A DNA stretch of 12,053 bases, from assembly GCA_021788565.1 (NCBI GenBank), contig JAJYKO010000074.1, positions 1 to 12,053 on the forward strand, read 5' to 3'. Each line of letters starts with the position of its first letter. Within the stretch, counting starts at the first letter, position 1. The position numbers were made by a program, and so were the translations under genes. The stretch is from Chloroflexota bacterium. Lineage in GTDB: Bacteria; Chloroflexota; UBA6077. Below, piece after piece: positions 1 through 6,130 of the stretch. The notes beneath the pieces were generated by a model. It did not search any database, was not told the DNA's origin, and saw only the letters and a list, made by a program, of their open reading frames with translations.

Positions 1-82
1 AGGGACTACTGTAATGCTCCTGACACTCGCTGGGTTTGCGGTCCTGGGAGGCGGATTCCTGGCAAGACGCTGGGCGCGGTAG
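1..82 (+). CDS. C-terminal end of a membrane-anchored protein (partial)
   Basis: The reading frame enters from the left edge (first full codon at 2) and stops at TAG 80-82, leaving 26 codons. They read GTTVMLLTLAGFAVLGGGFL followed by ARRWAR. This is one hydrophobic segment of about 19 residues rich in Gly, Ala and Leu, then a short tail with four basic residues, which is the layout of a C-terminal membrane anchor with a cytoplasmic tail. The same layout is the last part of LPxTG-type sortase sorting signals. The visible part starts with Gly-Thr-Thr, so a sortase motif could lie just outside the window, but this cannot be seen. The function of the protein is unknown. The fragment is short and rests on composition only; the in-frame stop and the hairpin about 85 nt downstream agree with a gene end here. 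Confidence 0.55.
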   Translation, partial: GTTVMLLTLAGFAVLGGGFLARRWAR

Positions 83-166
83 CCACGCGCTCGCGCATGG
101 CCTGGATGGAGGATACTTCTATCCGGCCGCCAGCTTACGCGAGCCAGCAGCCCGCGGACCTTCCAA

Positions 167-203
167 GCAGTTGGCCGCCTGTGTTGCACAGGCGGCCAAC
201 TGC
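167..203. terminator. Strong perfect hairpin, likely bidirectional terminator
   Basis: A perfect inverted repeat with 17-nt arms (167-183, GCAGTTGGCCGCCTGTG, and 187-203) encloses a 3-nt loop, TTG. It lies between two converging genes, the membrane-anchor fragment ending at 82 and the hydrolase ending at 283, which suits a shared terminator. The T-rich tail is weak on the plus strand (GTTCCTT) and poor on the minus strand, so termination may be inefficient or the structure may protect 3' ends instead. Confidence 0.6.
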
Positions 204-216
204 GTTCCTTAGTCCG

Positions 217-236
217 GCCCTGGTGCAGACCAGGGC
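217..236. other. Second convergent-region hairpin
   Basis: A perfect 8-bp stem (GCCCTGGT at 217-224, ACCAGGGC at 229-236) has a GCAG tetraloop. It sits 13 nt after the strong hairpin and has no T-tract on either side. It probably adds to the 3' structure of the converging transcripts; its role is inferred from position only. Confidence 0.45.
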
Positions 237-255
237 TCATGTTCCGATACGGCCG

Positions 256-272
256 GAGGTGCCTGGCACCTC
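256..272. other. Third convergent-region hairpin
   Basis: A 7-bp stem (GAGGTGC at 256-262, GCACCTC at 266-272) has a 3-nt loop, CTG. It begins 10 nt beyond the hydrolase stop codon on the minus strand, so it is the first structure met by that transcript. There is no T-tract. Confidence 0.4.
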
Positions 273-282
273 TGGATGGGCG

Positions 283-2094
283 CTACGGCAGGTACCCGCT
301 CTGCCGCGCCTGCTGCAGCGCGGTGTAGGCGGGCCGCACGCTCCCATCCGGATTAGTTATGGACCACCAGTACTCCTCGCGCGCCTGCGTCCAGTCGGGC
401 TCCGGAATGTTCCAGACACTCATTACGCCAATCCATGGAGCCCAATTGTCCGCGGCCCATTTATACGCGCCCACTATATACTGGGCCTGCTGGTCCTGAG
501 TCACCTTGAACCATGAGTACTCGGGGTGGATCGGGTCCGTGGTCCAACCGAACTCGGTTATCCAGACCTGCTTCCCACTGTCCCCGTTCTTCACCATGAT
601 GTTCCGCAGGTCCTCCACGTGCCTGAAAGCGAAGATCCTGTTGCCGCCGTAGCTTGGGTCAGCCGCCACCTGGTCGGGGCTCATCTGCGGAGGAGCCTTG
701 TATCCTGCTCCGTGCGCGCCGAGCACGTCGAAGTAATTCTTCGCCCCGGCATCGTACATCTGCTGCAGGTAAACGTCGTCCGGCGTAGAGGTATTGTCGT
801 AGGTTCCGGTCGGGGTGAGGGCCGCACTGAGCACCGTCACCGTCGGGTCCGCCCACTTCGCACCCTCGTACCCCGCCTTCAACAACTGTACATACTGCCC
901 TGCGTCCGGCTTCTGCCCACCCCACTCCCGAGAAAGGTTGGGCTCGTTCCACATCTCGATCGCGTCGATGTGACCATACGGGCTACCGGTCTTGTATCGA
1001 CTCACCATCGCGTATATGAAGTCGCGGAAATCCTGGGGATTGTCGGGAGGACCGTTCGCGACTCCGTCGGCTCTCGCCCACGCTGGGCCCTCGTCTATGG
1101 TCACCATCATCTTGATGCCGGCAGCGTTGGAAGCCTGCACAGCCTTGTCCATCTGAGTCCAGTCGTATTGTCCTCGGGCGGTCTCGATACCCTTCCACTG
1201 GACGTAGCTGCGCTGCCAGCCGAAGTTGGCGTCCTTCACCTTCTGCAGATCCCTGGCTGCAGTCGATTGGAAGCCGTAGATGAAGACATCCATACTGTAC
1301 TCCGGGCTCTTGGCCTTGTACCCGGTGCTGCCTCCCGCCGGAGTACCAACTGAGATCTGTACGTTCGACGGGGGCAGGGACGGGACCGTCGCGTCCCATG
1401 GCCAGAGACCAGCCTCCTTCGCCAGATCCCCGCCATTGGCTACGGTCACCTGCCCCGCCTTCGCCCACGGCACGTCCACCTTCCAGTACTGGAACGTAGC
1501 CCGCTGGGCCCTGATCACGAAGCTGTTGCCCTCGTCAGCGTAGGACACGGGCAGCCCATAGTGCTCTAGCCATGCGGGGTCCGACAGGAAGACTGTCTTG
1601 ATCGCCTGATTCTGGTCCAGGAATGCGAGATGCCTCGCCACTACCTGATCCCATGAGAGCCCGGTGTCCGGACTCGTGTCGAACGGGGCCGGCGTCTGGC
1701 GGTAAGTCTGAAGCCATCCGTCCAGACCCTTGTCATGCATCGCATCGAAGGTGTTCAGGAAGTCGACCTGATGTGTCTCGGGCCTCCACTGGAACACGAC
1801 CTTCTGCATAGCCTGAGTTACAAAGCCGTCGTAAAGGAAACGGCTGGTCACCGGGTAGCCCATGACGTCGGGGCCACCGTACTTCTGATAGGTATCCCAG
1901 AAGGGGATACCGTCGTCGTTGGTGACGGAGTACCCCGTGGGATTGGTCCCCAACGGCGACCCATCGGCCTGCGTGTAGAAGTGACCGTTCGTTATGTCGT
2001 AGTCCAGCGTTGTCTGCGCTGAGCCCGTTGCCGGCGAAAGGAACAGCAGGGGCAGCGCAGCAAAGAGCACGGCCATGAAACGAAGCTTTCTCAA
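283..2094 (-). CDS. Secreted glycoside hydrolase, clan GH-A type
   Basis: Predicted exported enzyme acting on a polysaccharide or glycoside outside the cell; the substrate is not predictable. I place the start at TTG 2094 (603 aa) because AGGAG lies 6 nt upstream and the result is a clean signal peptide: basic MRKLR, hydrophobic residues 6-20, likely cleavage after Ala26 (TGSA). The frame is open upstream to 2262, but that extension is basic, would bury the signal peptide and lacks a ribosome site. Residues about 30-240 form a front module with a segment reading VMGYPVTSRFLYDGFVTQAM, of a kind I recall from Chloroflexota extracellular proteins. Residues about 265-595 look like a TIM-barrel hydrolase: YDWTQMDKAV near 310, acid/base candidate Glu384 in IEMWNEPNL, nucleophile candidate Glu514 in VWITEFGWTT. 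The Asn-Glu pair and late Glu fit GH5/GH39-like clan A enzymes; the family is not settled. It is transcribed away from the sigma factor gene. Confidence 0.8.
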   Translation of the reverse strand: MRKLRFMAVLFAALPLLFLSPATGSAQTTLDYDITNGHFYTQADGSPLGTNPTGYSVTNDDGIPFWDTYQKYGGPDVMGYPVTSRFLYDGFVTQAMQKVVFQWRPETHQVDFLNTFDAMHDKGLDGWLQTYRQTPAPFDTSPDTGLSWDQVVARHLAFLDQNQAIKTVFLSDPAWLEHYGLPVSYADEGNSFVIRAQRATFQYWKVDVPWAKAGQVTVANGGDLAKEAGLWPWDATVPSLPPSNVQISVGTPAGGSTGYKAKSPEYSMDVFIYGFQSTAARDLQKVKDANFGWQRSYVQWKGIETARGQYDWTQMDKAVQASNAAGIKMMVTIDEGPAWARADGVANGPPDNPQDFRDFIYAMVSRYKTGSPYGHIDAIEMWNEPNLSREWGGQKPDAGQYVQLLKAGYEGAKWADPTVTVLSAALTPTGTYDNTSTPDDVYLQQMYDAGAKNYFDVLGAHGAGYKAPPQMSPDQVAADPSYGGNRIFAFRHVEDLRNIMVKNGDSGKQVWITEFGWTTDPIHPEYSWFKVTQDQQAQYIVGAYKWAADNWAPWIGVMSVWNIPEPDWTQAREEYWWSITNPDGSVRPAYTALQQARQSGYLP

Positions 2095-2334
2095 CCTACT
2101 CTCCTGCATGTAGAATCGTGCGCGAGCAGCATCGCGGGGTCCAGGGCGCTTCTCCCCAACGGCGACAAAAGCGCACCTGTTGGTATAACGAGAGACGCGC
2201 CCGAAGGTTACGCGAAGCTGTGCAGAAATTCTACTACCGGTGGGCTTGCGAGGGATACCCATCTCCAGAAGTTAGGGCCAGGAAGTCCCAACTTTGCTAC
2301 AATCGTGCCGGGCGCGGGGCCCGTGGGGGAGTGA
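2095..2334. other. Divergent intergenic control region
   Basis: These 240 nt separate the hydrolase start on the minus strand from the sigma factor start on the plus strand, so promoters for both should lie here. On the plus strand there is a credible promoter near 2281-2307. On the minus strand I see only a weak TATACC-like box (about 2180-2186) without a convincing partner 17 nt upstream. The hydrolase frame is open across much of this stretch, so an upstream start for it cannot be fully excluded. I see no RNA gene here. Confidence 0.45.
2281..2307 (+). promoter_or_regulatory. Candidate promoter(s) of the sigma factor gene
   Basis: Two overlapping readings are possible. An extended -10 box, TGCTACAAT, occupies 2295-2303 (TG at 2295-2296, TACAAT at 2298-2303) with no good -35 box. 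Alternatively GGAAGT (2281-2286), 17 nt, then CGTG (2304-2307) resembles the GGAAC...CGT pattern of ECF sigma promoters, which are often autoregulated. Either would start transcription near 2310 and give a leader of about 25 nt. The site is by inspection only. Confidence 0.4.
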
Positions 2335-2964
2335 GTGGACGAGGCCGCGTGGGTAGAGGCCAGTAAGGCCGGAGACGTGCAGGCATTCAACCGCCTGGTG
2401 ATAGTCCATCAGCAGGCGGCCTACGATCTTGCCTTTCGGATGCTCCGGGACCAGGACGCGGCCGCGGATGTCACCCAGGACTCCTTCCTATCCGCCTTTA
2501 CCCACCTTCATCAGTTTCGTGGCGGCTCGTTCAAGGCGTGGCTGCTTCGTATCGTTCTCAATCAGGTTTACGACCGGCTGCGCAGGGTGAAGCGATATCC
2601 CTCCGAGTCCCTGGATCAGATGACCTACGACGACGATTCGCCAATACTCCAGATAGCCGGAAAGGATCCGACTCCTGAGGAGGTGGCGCTGTCGCGAGAG
2701 CTCATGACGTGTATCGAAGACGGCCTCCGCACCCTCACTCCTGACCAACAGGCGACCGTCATCCTGTGTGACCTCCACGGCATGAGCTACGAGGAGGTTG
2801 CATCTGCCACCGGAACGTCCGTTGGTACAGTCAAGTCTCGGTTGAGCCGAGGCCGATCTGCGATGCGGGGCTTTCTGTCCCGACACATGGAACTAATGCC
2901 GCCGTCGATTCGTCATTACTTTGAGAGTCTTGAGACGGCAAAGCGCGAGGAGACAACGGGCTGA
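2335..2964 (+). CDS. ECF-type RNA polymerase sigma factor
   Basis: A 209-residue group IV (extracytoplasmic function) sigma-70 factor that directs RNA polymerase to a set of stress or envelope genes. The start is GTG at 2335, preceded by GGGGGAG at 2325-2331. Region 2 covers about residues 12-86: DVTQDSFLSAF (45-55) is the core-binding 2.2 segment, and FRGGSFKAWLLRIVLNQVYD (61-80) is the melting and -10 recognition segment. Region 4 covers about 130-182, with the helix-turn-helix in MSYEEVASATGTSVGTVKSR (150-169) for -35 recognition. A linker of about 45 residues joins them, with no regions 1 or 3, as usual for the class. The zinc-finger membrane protein gene starts one base after its stop, so the pair is surely co-translated and that protein is its expected inhibitor. 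It most resembles the SigW/RpoE broad group; the target regulon and inducing signal are unknown. Confidence 0.93.
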   Translation: MDEAAWVEASKAGDVQAFNRLVIVHQQAAYDLAFRMLRDQDAAADVTQDSFLSAFTHLHQFRGGSFKAWLLRIVLNQVYDRLRRVKRYPSESLDQMTYDDDSPILQIAGKDPTPEEVALSRELMTCIEDGLRTLTPDQQATVILCDLHGMSYEEVASATGTSVGTVKSRLSRGRSAMRGFLSRHMELMPPSIRHYFESLETAKREETTG

Positions 2965-2965
2965 G

Positions 2966-3805
2966 ATGACCTCTGGTGTCTTCAATACGGATGGTGAAAC
3001 GGCGCACGACTGGGCACGGGAACGGATGTCGCCATACATGGACGGGCAACTGTCCCCGGCAGAGGCGGCGCAGCTAGAAGCCCACATTCGGAACTGCGTC
3101 GAGTGTGCAAACGAACTGCTGGCGCTCAGGACAACCCGGCAGCTTCTCCAAGCCATGCCCTCGGTGCGGTTGCCGCGCGCCTTCACGCTTGAAGCAGCTC
3201 CGAGGCGGCAGGTTCTCCCGAGGGCTTTCTTCTTCCTCCGAACTGCAACGGCCGTGACTGCCGCCGTGTTCGTCGCGTTGCTGGCAGCCTCGCTCGTTCT
3301 GCCGTTCTCCGGCCCCGCGCCCGCGTCAGCTCCCGCCGTCCTGCAGTCGAGACCGCCTGCCGCCGCGGCACCTGCCCAGGCTCAGCACCCAACCGCAGCG
3401 TCCGCCGCCGCAAGCCAGGCACCGCAACGCGCAGCGCCGGCCGGGGCCGAGTCAAAAGCGGCTCCAGCGGCTGGAGCCGCGTCCTCGTCGAGCTCGGGAG
3501 TGACGCCCAACAAGCTGCAAGCACCTGCTCCCGTCCCGCAGGCGCCGGCTGCCGCGCCGGCGGACACCGCCAGCGCGCCACCGAAGGCATCCCCGTCGGC
3601 CGAGCCGGGCCCGTCATCATCAGCTATCGGTCGCTCGTCCACAACCACCCAGGCAGAGAAGCCGGCACAAACCTCGGCTGGACCAGGCCAGGGCCCTCTG
3701 AGCAGTCTGCTGCTGCCGTTCCAACTCGCGGCCGCCAGTCTCACGGTCATCTTCGCCCTTGCCAGCAGCACCATCTGGTGGATACACAGGAGGCGGCGCC
3801 CATGA
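2966..3805 (+). CDS. Membrane anti-sigma factor with zf-HC2 domain
   Basis: A 279-residue predicted inhibitor of the sigma factor encoded just upstream. ATG 2966 lies one base after the sigma stop, and GAGG at 2947-2950 is near. The N-terminal cytoplasmic domain (about 1-60) carries the zinc anti-sigma signature His40-x3-Cys44-x2-Cys47 within EAHIRNCVECANEL. The first membrane helix is at about 93-114 (TAVTAAVFVALLAASLVLPF). Residues about 115-245 are a low-complexity Pro/Ala/Ser linker that should lie outside the membrane. A second hydrophobic segment at about 247-272 is followed by a basic end, HRRRRP. Most proteins of this class have a single membrane helix, so the second one and the very long linker are unusual. 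Release of the sigma factor is expected to follow proteolysis or conformational change on an outside signal; this is known for the family and not shown here. Confidence 0.88.
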   Translation: MTSGVFNTDGETAHDWARERMSPYMDGQLSPAEAAQLEAHIRNCVECANELLALRTTRQLLQAMPSVRLPRAFTLEAAPRRQVLPRAFFFLRTATAVTAAVFVALLAASLVLPFSGPAPASAPAVLQSRPPAAAAPAQAQHPTAASAAASQAPQRAAPAGAESKAAPAAGAASSSSSGVTPNKLQAPAPVPQAPAAAPADTASAPPKASPSAEPGPSSSAIGRSSTTTQAEKPAQTSAGPGQGPLSSLLLPFQLAAASLTVIFALASSTIWWIHRRRRP

Positions 3806-3864
3806 CCACGCGTCACGCGTTCTCGTCGTGTACCGCCGCGTCAGTCGATTGGAGGGAATGAAAC

Positions 3865-4728
3865 ATGCCACGATCACCCTTGTTCCTCACAGTAGCCGCC
3901 ATCGTCCTGCTCCTACTGGGTGCAATGACCACCCAGTTCATCGTGCATCCGCCGGAGGGCGTGTCTCCTGCCACCGCGAGCCCACCGGCCTCACGGCAGG
4001 GTGCCCCCGTGGCCATAGGAACGGGGCCGGCGTCAGTCTCCGCGGCGTCGATGTCGACGTCTCTGGGAGCACAGGAGATTCCGGTTCAGCCAGGCGGGGG
4101 TCTTCCGAGTGGAATCGTCGTGACCGGCGAGGGAAGGATAACGGTTCAGCCGGACATCGCGCAGATCACCCTTGGAGTCGAGGTGACGAATGTCTCGGCC
4201 AGCGCAGCGCTGCAGGACGCGGCCTCGCAAATGGGCTCGGTGGTCTCCAAGCTGAAGCAGCAGGGAATCGCCGACAAGGATATCCGCACAGTTAGCTACA
4301 ACTTGACTCCCGAGTATGATTACTCCAACAGGAGTTCTCCAACCCTGAAGGACTACAGGGCCACGAACCTGGTATCGGTGACCGTGCGGGATATCACCAA
4401 GGTCGGTCCCGTCATAGACGCCGTAGGGGGTGCAGGTGCGACTCGGATACAGGGCATCAGCTTCTCTGTGAGCGATCCCACCGCTGCCGCCAACCAGGGG
4501 CGCGACGAGGCGATGAAGAACGCCAAGGCCAAGGCGGATCAGCTGGCCAAAGACGCGGGTGTGACTCTCGGGCCGCCCATCTCGATCCAGGAAACCGGCG
4601 GTACCCCTTCCGCGCCGGTCCCGATGGCGCCAGCGGTCGCCGCGTCAGGTGCAGTGGTTCAGACGCCTATTTCGCCCGGTACCCAGGAGGTCCAGGTCTC
4701 GGTAACGGTCGTCTATAGCATCAAGTAA
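3865..4728 (+). CDS. Membrane-anchored SIMPL (DUF541) domain protein
   Basis: A 287-residue protein with an N-terminal hydrophobic segment (residues 6-26), which is a signal anchor or uncleaved signal, followed by a flexible Ala/Pro/Ser stretch to about 80. The SIMPL domain spans about 82-286: it opens with IVVTGEGRITVQPDIAQITL, has a helical stretch near 112-135, the segment NLVSVTVRDITKVGPVIDAV (168-187), and a helix rich in Lys and Ala (211-231), and it ends in EVQVSVTVVYSIK. The domain is found in periplasmic or surface proteins of poorly known function; relatives include E. coli YggE (oxidative stress) and Brucella BP26. GGAGGG at 3851-3856 lies 8 nt before ATG 3865. An ATG at 3858 in another frame is too close to that site. 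The 59-nt gap after the anti-sigma gene suggests the same operon, so the protein may be an effector or sensor partner of the sigma switch (inference). Confidence 0.88.
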   Translation: MPRSPLFLTVAAIVLLLLGAMTTQFIVHPPEGVSPATASPPASRQGAPVAIGTGPASVSAASMSTSLGAQEIPVQPGGGLPSGIVVTGEGRITVQPDIAQITLGVEVTNVSASAALQDAASQMGSVVSKLKQQGIADKDIRTVSYNLTPEYDYSNRSSPTLKDYRATNLVSVTVRDITKVGPVIDAVGGAGATRIQGISFSVSDPTAAANQGRDEAMKNAKAKADQLAKDAGVTLGPPISIQETGGTPSAPVPMAPAVAASGAVVQTPISPGTQEVQVSVTVVYSIK

Positions 4729-4734
4729 TTTAGC

Positions 4735-4757
4735 TATCAGTCATCGGTCATCAGTCG
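4735..4757. repeat. Short degenerate heptad repeat
   Basis: The stretch TATCAGTCATCGGTCATCAG, continuing to TCG, contains AGTCATC followed by GGTCATC and then a partial third copy, a period of 7 nt. It lies just after the SIMPL gene and before the hisS promoter. Similar strings recur between genes in other bacterial genomes as I remember them, so it may be a copy of a dispersed intergenic repeat. Only one cluster is in the window. Confidence 0.45.
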
Positions 4758-4781
4758 TAACCTGATCGTCGATGCGCGAGA

Positions 4782-4790
4782 TGCTATAAT
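4782..4790 (+). promoter_or_regulatory. Extended -10 promoter of hisS
   Basis: TGCTATAAT is a perfect -10 hexamer (TATAAT, 4785-4790) with the TG of an extended -10 element. The region 17 nt upstream (CTGATC, 4762-4767) matches the -35 consensus at only 3 of 6 positions, which the extended element could offset. Transcription would begin near 4797, giving a leader of about 68 nt that includes the hairpin at 4817-4840. This is the best promoter-like sequence in the window. Confidence 0.65.
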
Positions 4791-4816
4791 ATTTACAGGC
4801 GAAGATCGGCCATGCG

Positions 4817-4840
4817 CTTGAGTGCCTCACGGCACTCAAG
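4817..4840 (+). promoter_or_regulatory. Perfect hairpin in the hisS leader
   Basis: Ten-nt arms (CTTGAGTGCC at 4817-4826, GGCACTCAAG at 4831-4840) flank a TCAC loop. The stem is downstream of the promoter and ends 10 nt before the ribosome site AGAGGGAG (4851-4858) of hisS. It is followed by CCATTTTG, too few T residues for a convincing terminator. It could be a leader stem influencing mRNA stability or translation, a weak attenuator, or the leftover terminator of the upstream operon. The sequence does not decide between these. Confidence 0.6.
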
Positions 4841-4864
4841 CCATTTTGTGAGAGGGAGTTCCCA

Positions 4865-6124
4865 GTGTACCAAGCGCCGCGCGGCACTCAGGACGTGCTG
4901 CCCGAGGAAGAGAAGTACTGGCGATATGTAGAGAGCAAGGCATCTGACCTGGCCGAGAAGTTCGGCTACGGACAGATTCGCCTGCCTACCTTTGAGGAAA
5001 CGGGCCTTTTCCTGCGCGGAGTCGGGGAGACAACCGACATCGTGAGCAAGGAGATGTACACCTTCGAGGACAAGGGCGGGGACAGCCTCACCCTTCGCCC
5101 CGAGGCCACGGCCTCGATAATGCGGGCGTACATGGAGCACGGCCTGGCCAACCGTCCTCATCCGGTCAAGCTGTACTTCCTCGGCAGCATGTTTCGCTAC
5201 GATCGACCACAGGCGGGACGGTACAGGGAATTCCACCAGTTCGACGTCGAAGTGATCGGAGAAGCGGATCCGACGGTGGATGCCGAGGTGATTCTGCTGG
5301 CCTGGCGCTTCTTCGAAGCGTTGGGGCTGCGCGGTCTGAGCATCCAGCTGAACAGCATCGGAGACAGAAACTGCCGCCCCGGCTACCTGAGGGCGCTGAA
5401 GCAACACTTCTCCCAGCACAGAGACGAACTGTGCCCCGACTGCCTGCGGCGTCTGGAAACGAACCCGCTGCGCCTCCTGGACTGCAAGAACGACCAGTGC
5501 CAGCTTGCCATCCGGACCGCGCCGGCGAGCACCGAGCACCTTTGCGAGGAGTGCCAGCTGCACTTCGCGGCCCTGAGGGAGATGCTGCAGGCGCTGGACC
5601 TCCCAGTATACCTGAACCCACGGCTCGTTCGTGGCCTGGATTACTACACGAGGACGGTCTTCGAGATTTGGCCTCAGACGGTGGGGGCCCAGTCCGCGGT
5701 AGGGGGCGGCGGCCGCTATGATGGGCTCATGGAGCAGTTGGGCGGGAAGCCCACCCCGGGCATCGGGTTCGCCGTCGGGATCGAGCGGATAATATTGAAC
5801 ATCAAGCAGCAGGGCATTCAGGTGCCTGAAGTTGGTAAGCCGGTGGTGTACGTCGCCCACCAGGGCGACGCCGCAAAGGTGGCGGCACTTCGGCTGGCGG
5901 ACGAGGTTCGACGCGCAGGAGTCGAATGTGTGCTCGCACTCGGCCCTCGCAGTCTGAAGTCCCAACTCAAGCAGGCCAACAACCTTGGAGCCCAGTTTGC
6001 TTTTATACTTGGTGAGCAAGAGGTCACCGAGGGGACCGTTACAGTTAGGAACCTCGCGGAGAGCCAGCAGTGGCAGGAGTCCCGGGAGACGGCCGTCCAG
6101 CACCTCTTGTCGGCAAAGGGGTGA
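4865..6124 (+). CDS. hisS: Histidyl-tRNA synthetase
   Basis: Class II aminoacyl-tRNA synthetase that charges tRNA-His with histidine using ATP; cytoplasmic and normally dimeric. The length of 419 residues is typical. The start is GTG 4865, 6 nt after AGAGGGAG. The N-terminus has the family APRGTQD (4-10). The motif 2 loop is FRYDRPQAGRYREFHQF (110-126). The histidine-specific motif RGLDYYTRTVFE is at 256-267, GGGRYDGL at 281-288, and motif 3, GFAVGIERI, at 301-309. The insertion domain (about 185-235) has paired cysteines: Cys190/Cys193, Cys207/Cys212 and Cys227/Cys230. The LCPDC and LDCK segments are common in the family, and metal binding is possible but unproven. The C-terminal anticodon-binding domain runs from about 325 to 415. 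prfA follows 6 nt after the stop, so the two share a transcript. Paralogous HisZ is excluded by the intact histidine motifs and full C-terminal domain. Confidence 0.97.
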   Translation: MYQAPRGTQDVLPEEEKYWRYVESKASDLAEKFGYGQIRLPTFEETGLFLRGVGETTDIVSKEMYTFEDKGGDSLTLRPEATASIMRAYMEHGLANRPHPVKLYFLGSMFRYDRPQAGRYREFHQFDVEVIGEADPTVDAEVILLAWRFFEALGLRGLSIQLNSIGDRNCRPGYLRALKQHFSQHRDELCPDCLRRLETNPLRLLDCKNDQCQLAIRTAPASTEHLCEECQLHFAALREMLQALDLPVYLNPRLVRGLDYYTRTVFEIWPQTVGAQSAVGGGGRYDGLMEQLGGKPTPGIGFAVGIERIILNIKQQGIQVPEVGKPVVYVAHQGDAAKVAALRLADEVRRAGVECVLALGPRSLKSQLKQANNLGAQFAFILGEQEVTEGTVTVRNLAESQQWQESRETAVQHLLSAKG

Positions 6125-6130
6125 TGGCAG

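Noticed and set aside
167..272. CRISPR-like repeats
   Set aside because: The three stems differ in sequence and length and there are no equal spacers.
526..1353. A 275-codon plus-strand frame opposite the hydrolase
   Set aside because: The protein has no recognisable motif and lies wholly within the hydrolase gene, whose catalytic motifs are intact.
4797..4864. A T-box riboswitch or tRNA-His mimic before hisS
   Set aside because: The leader is only about 68 nt, lacks a T-box sequence, and the TTTTGTGAG string that resembles a histidine anticodon loop has no flanking 5-bp stem.
4865..6124. HisZ (regulatory paralogue) instead of HisRS
   Set aside because: Histidine motifs, motif 2, motif 3 and the anticodon-binding domain are all present, and the neighbour is prfA, not the his operon.
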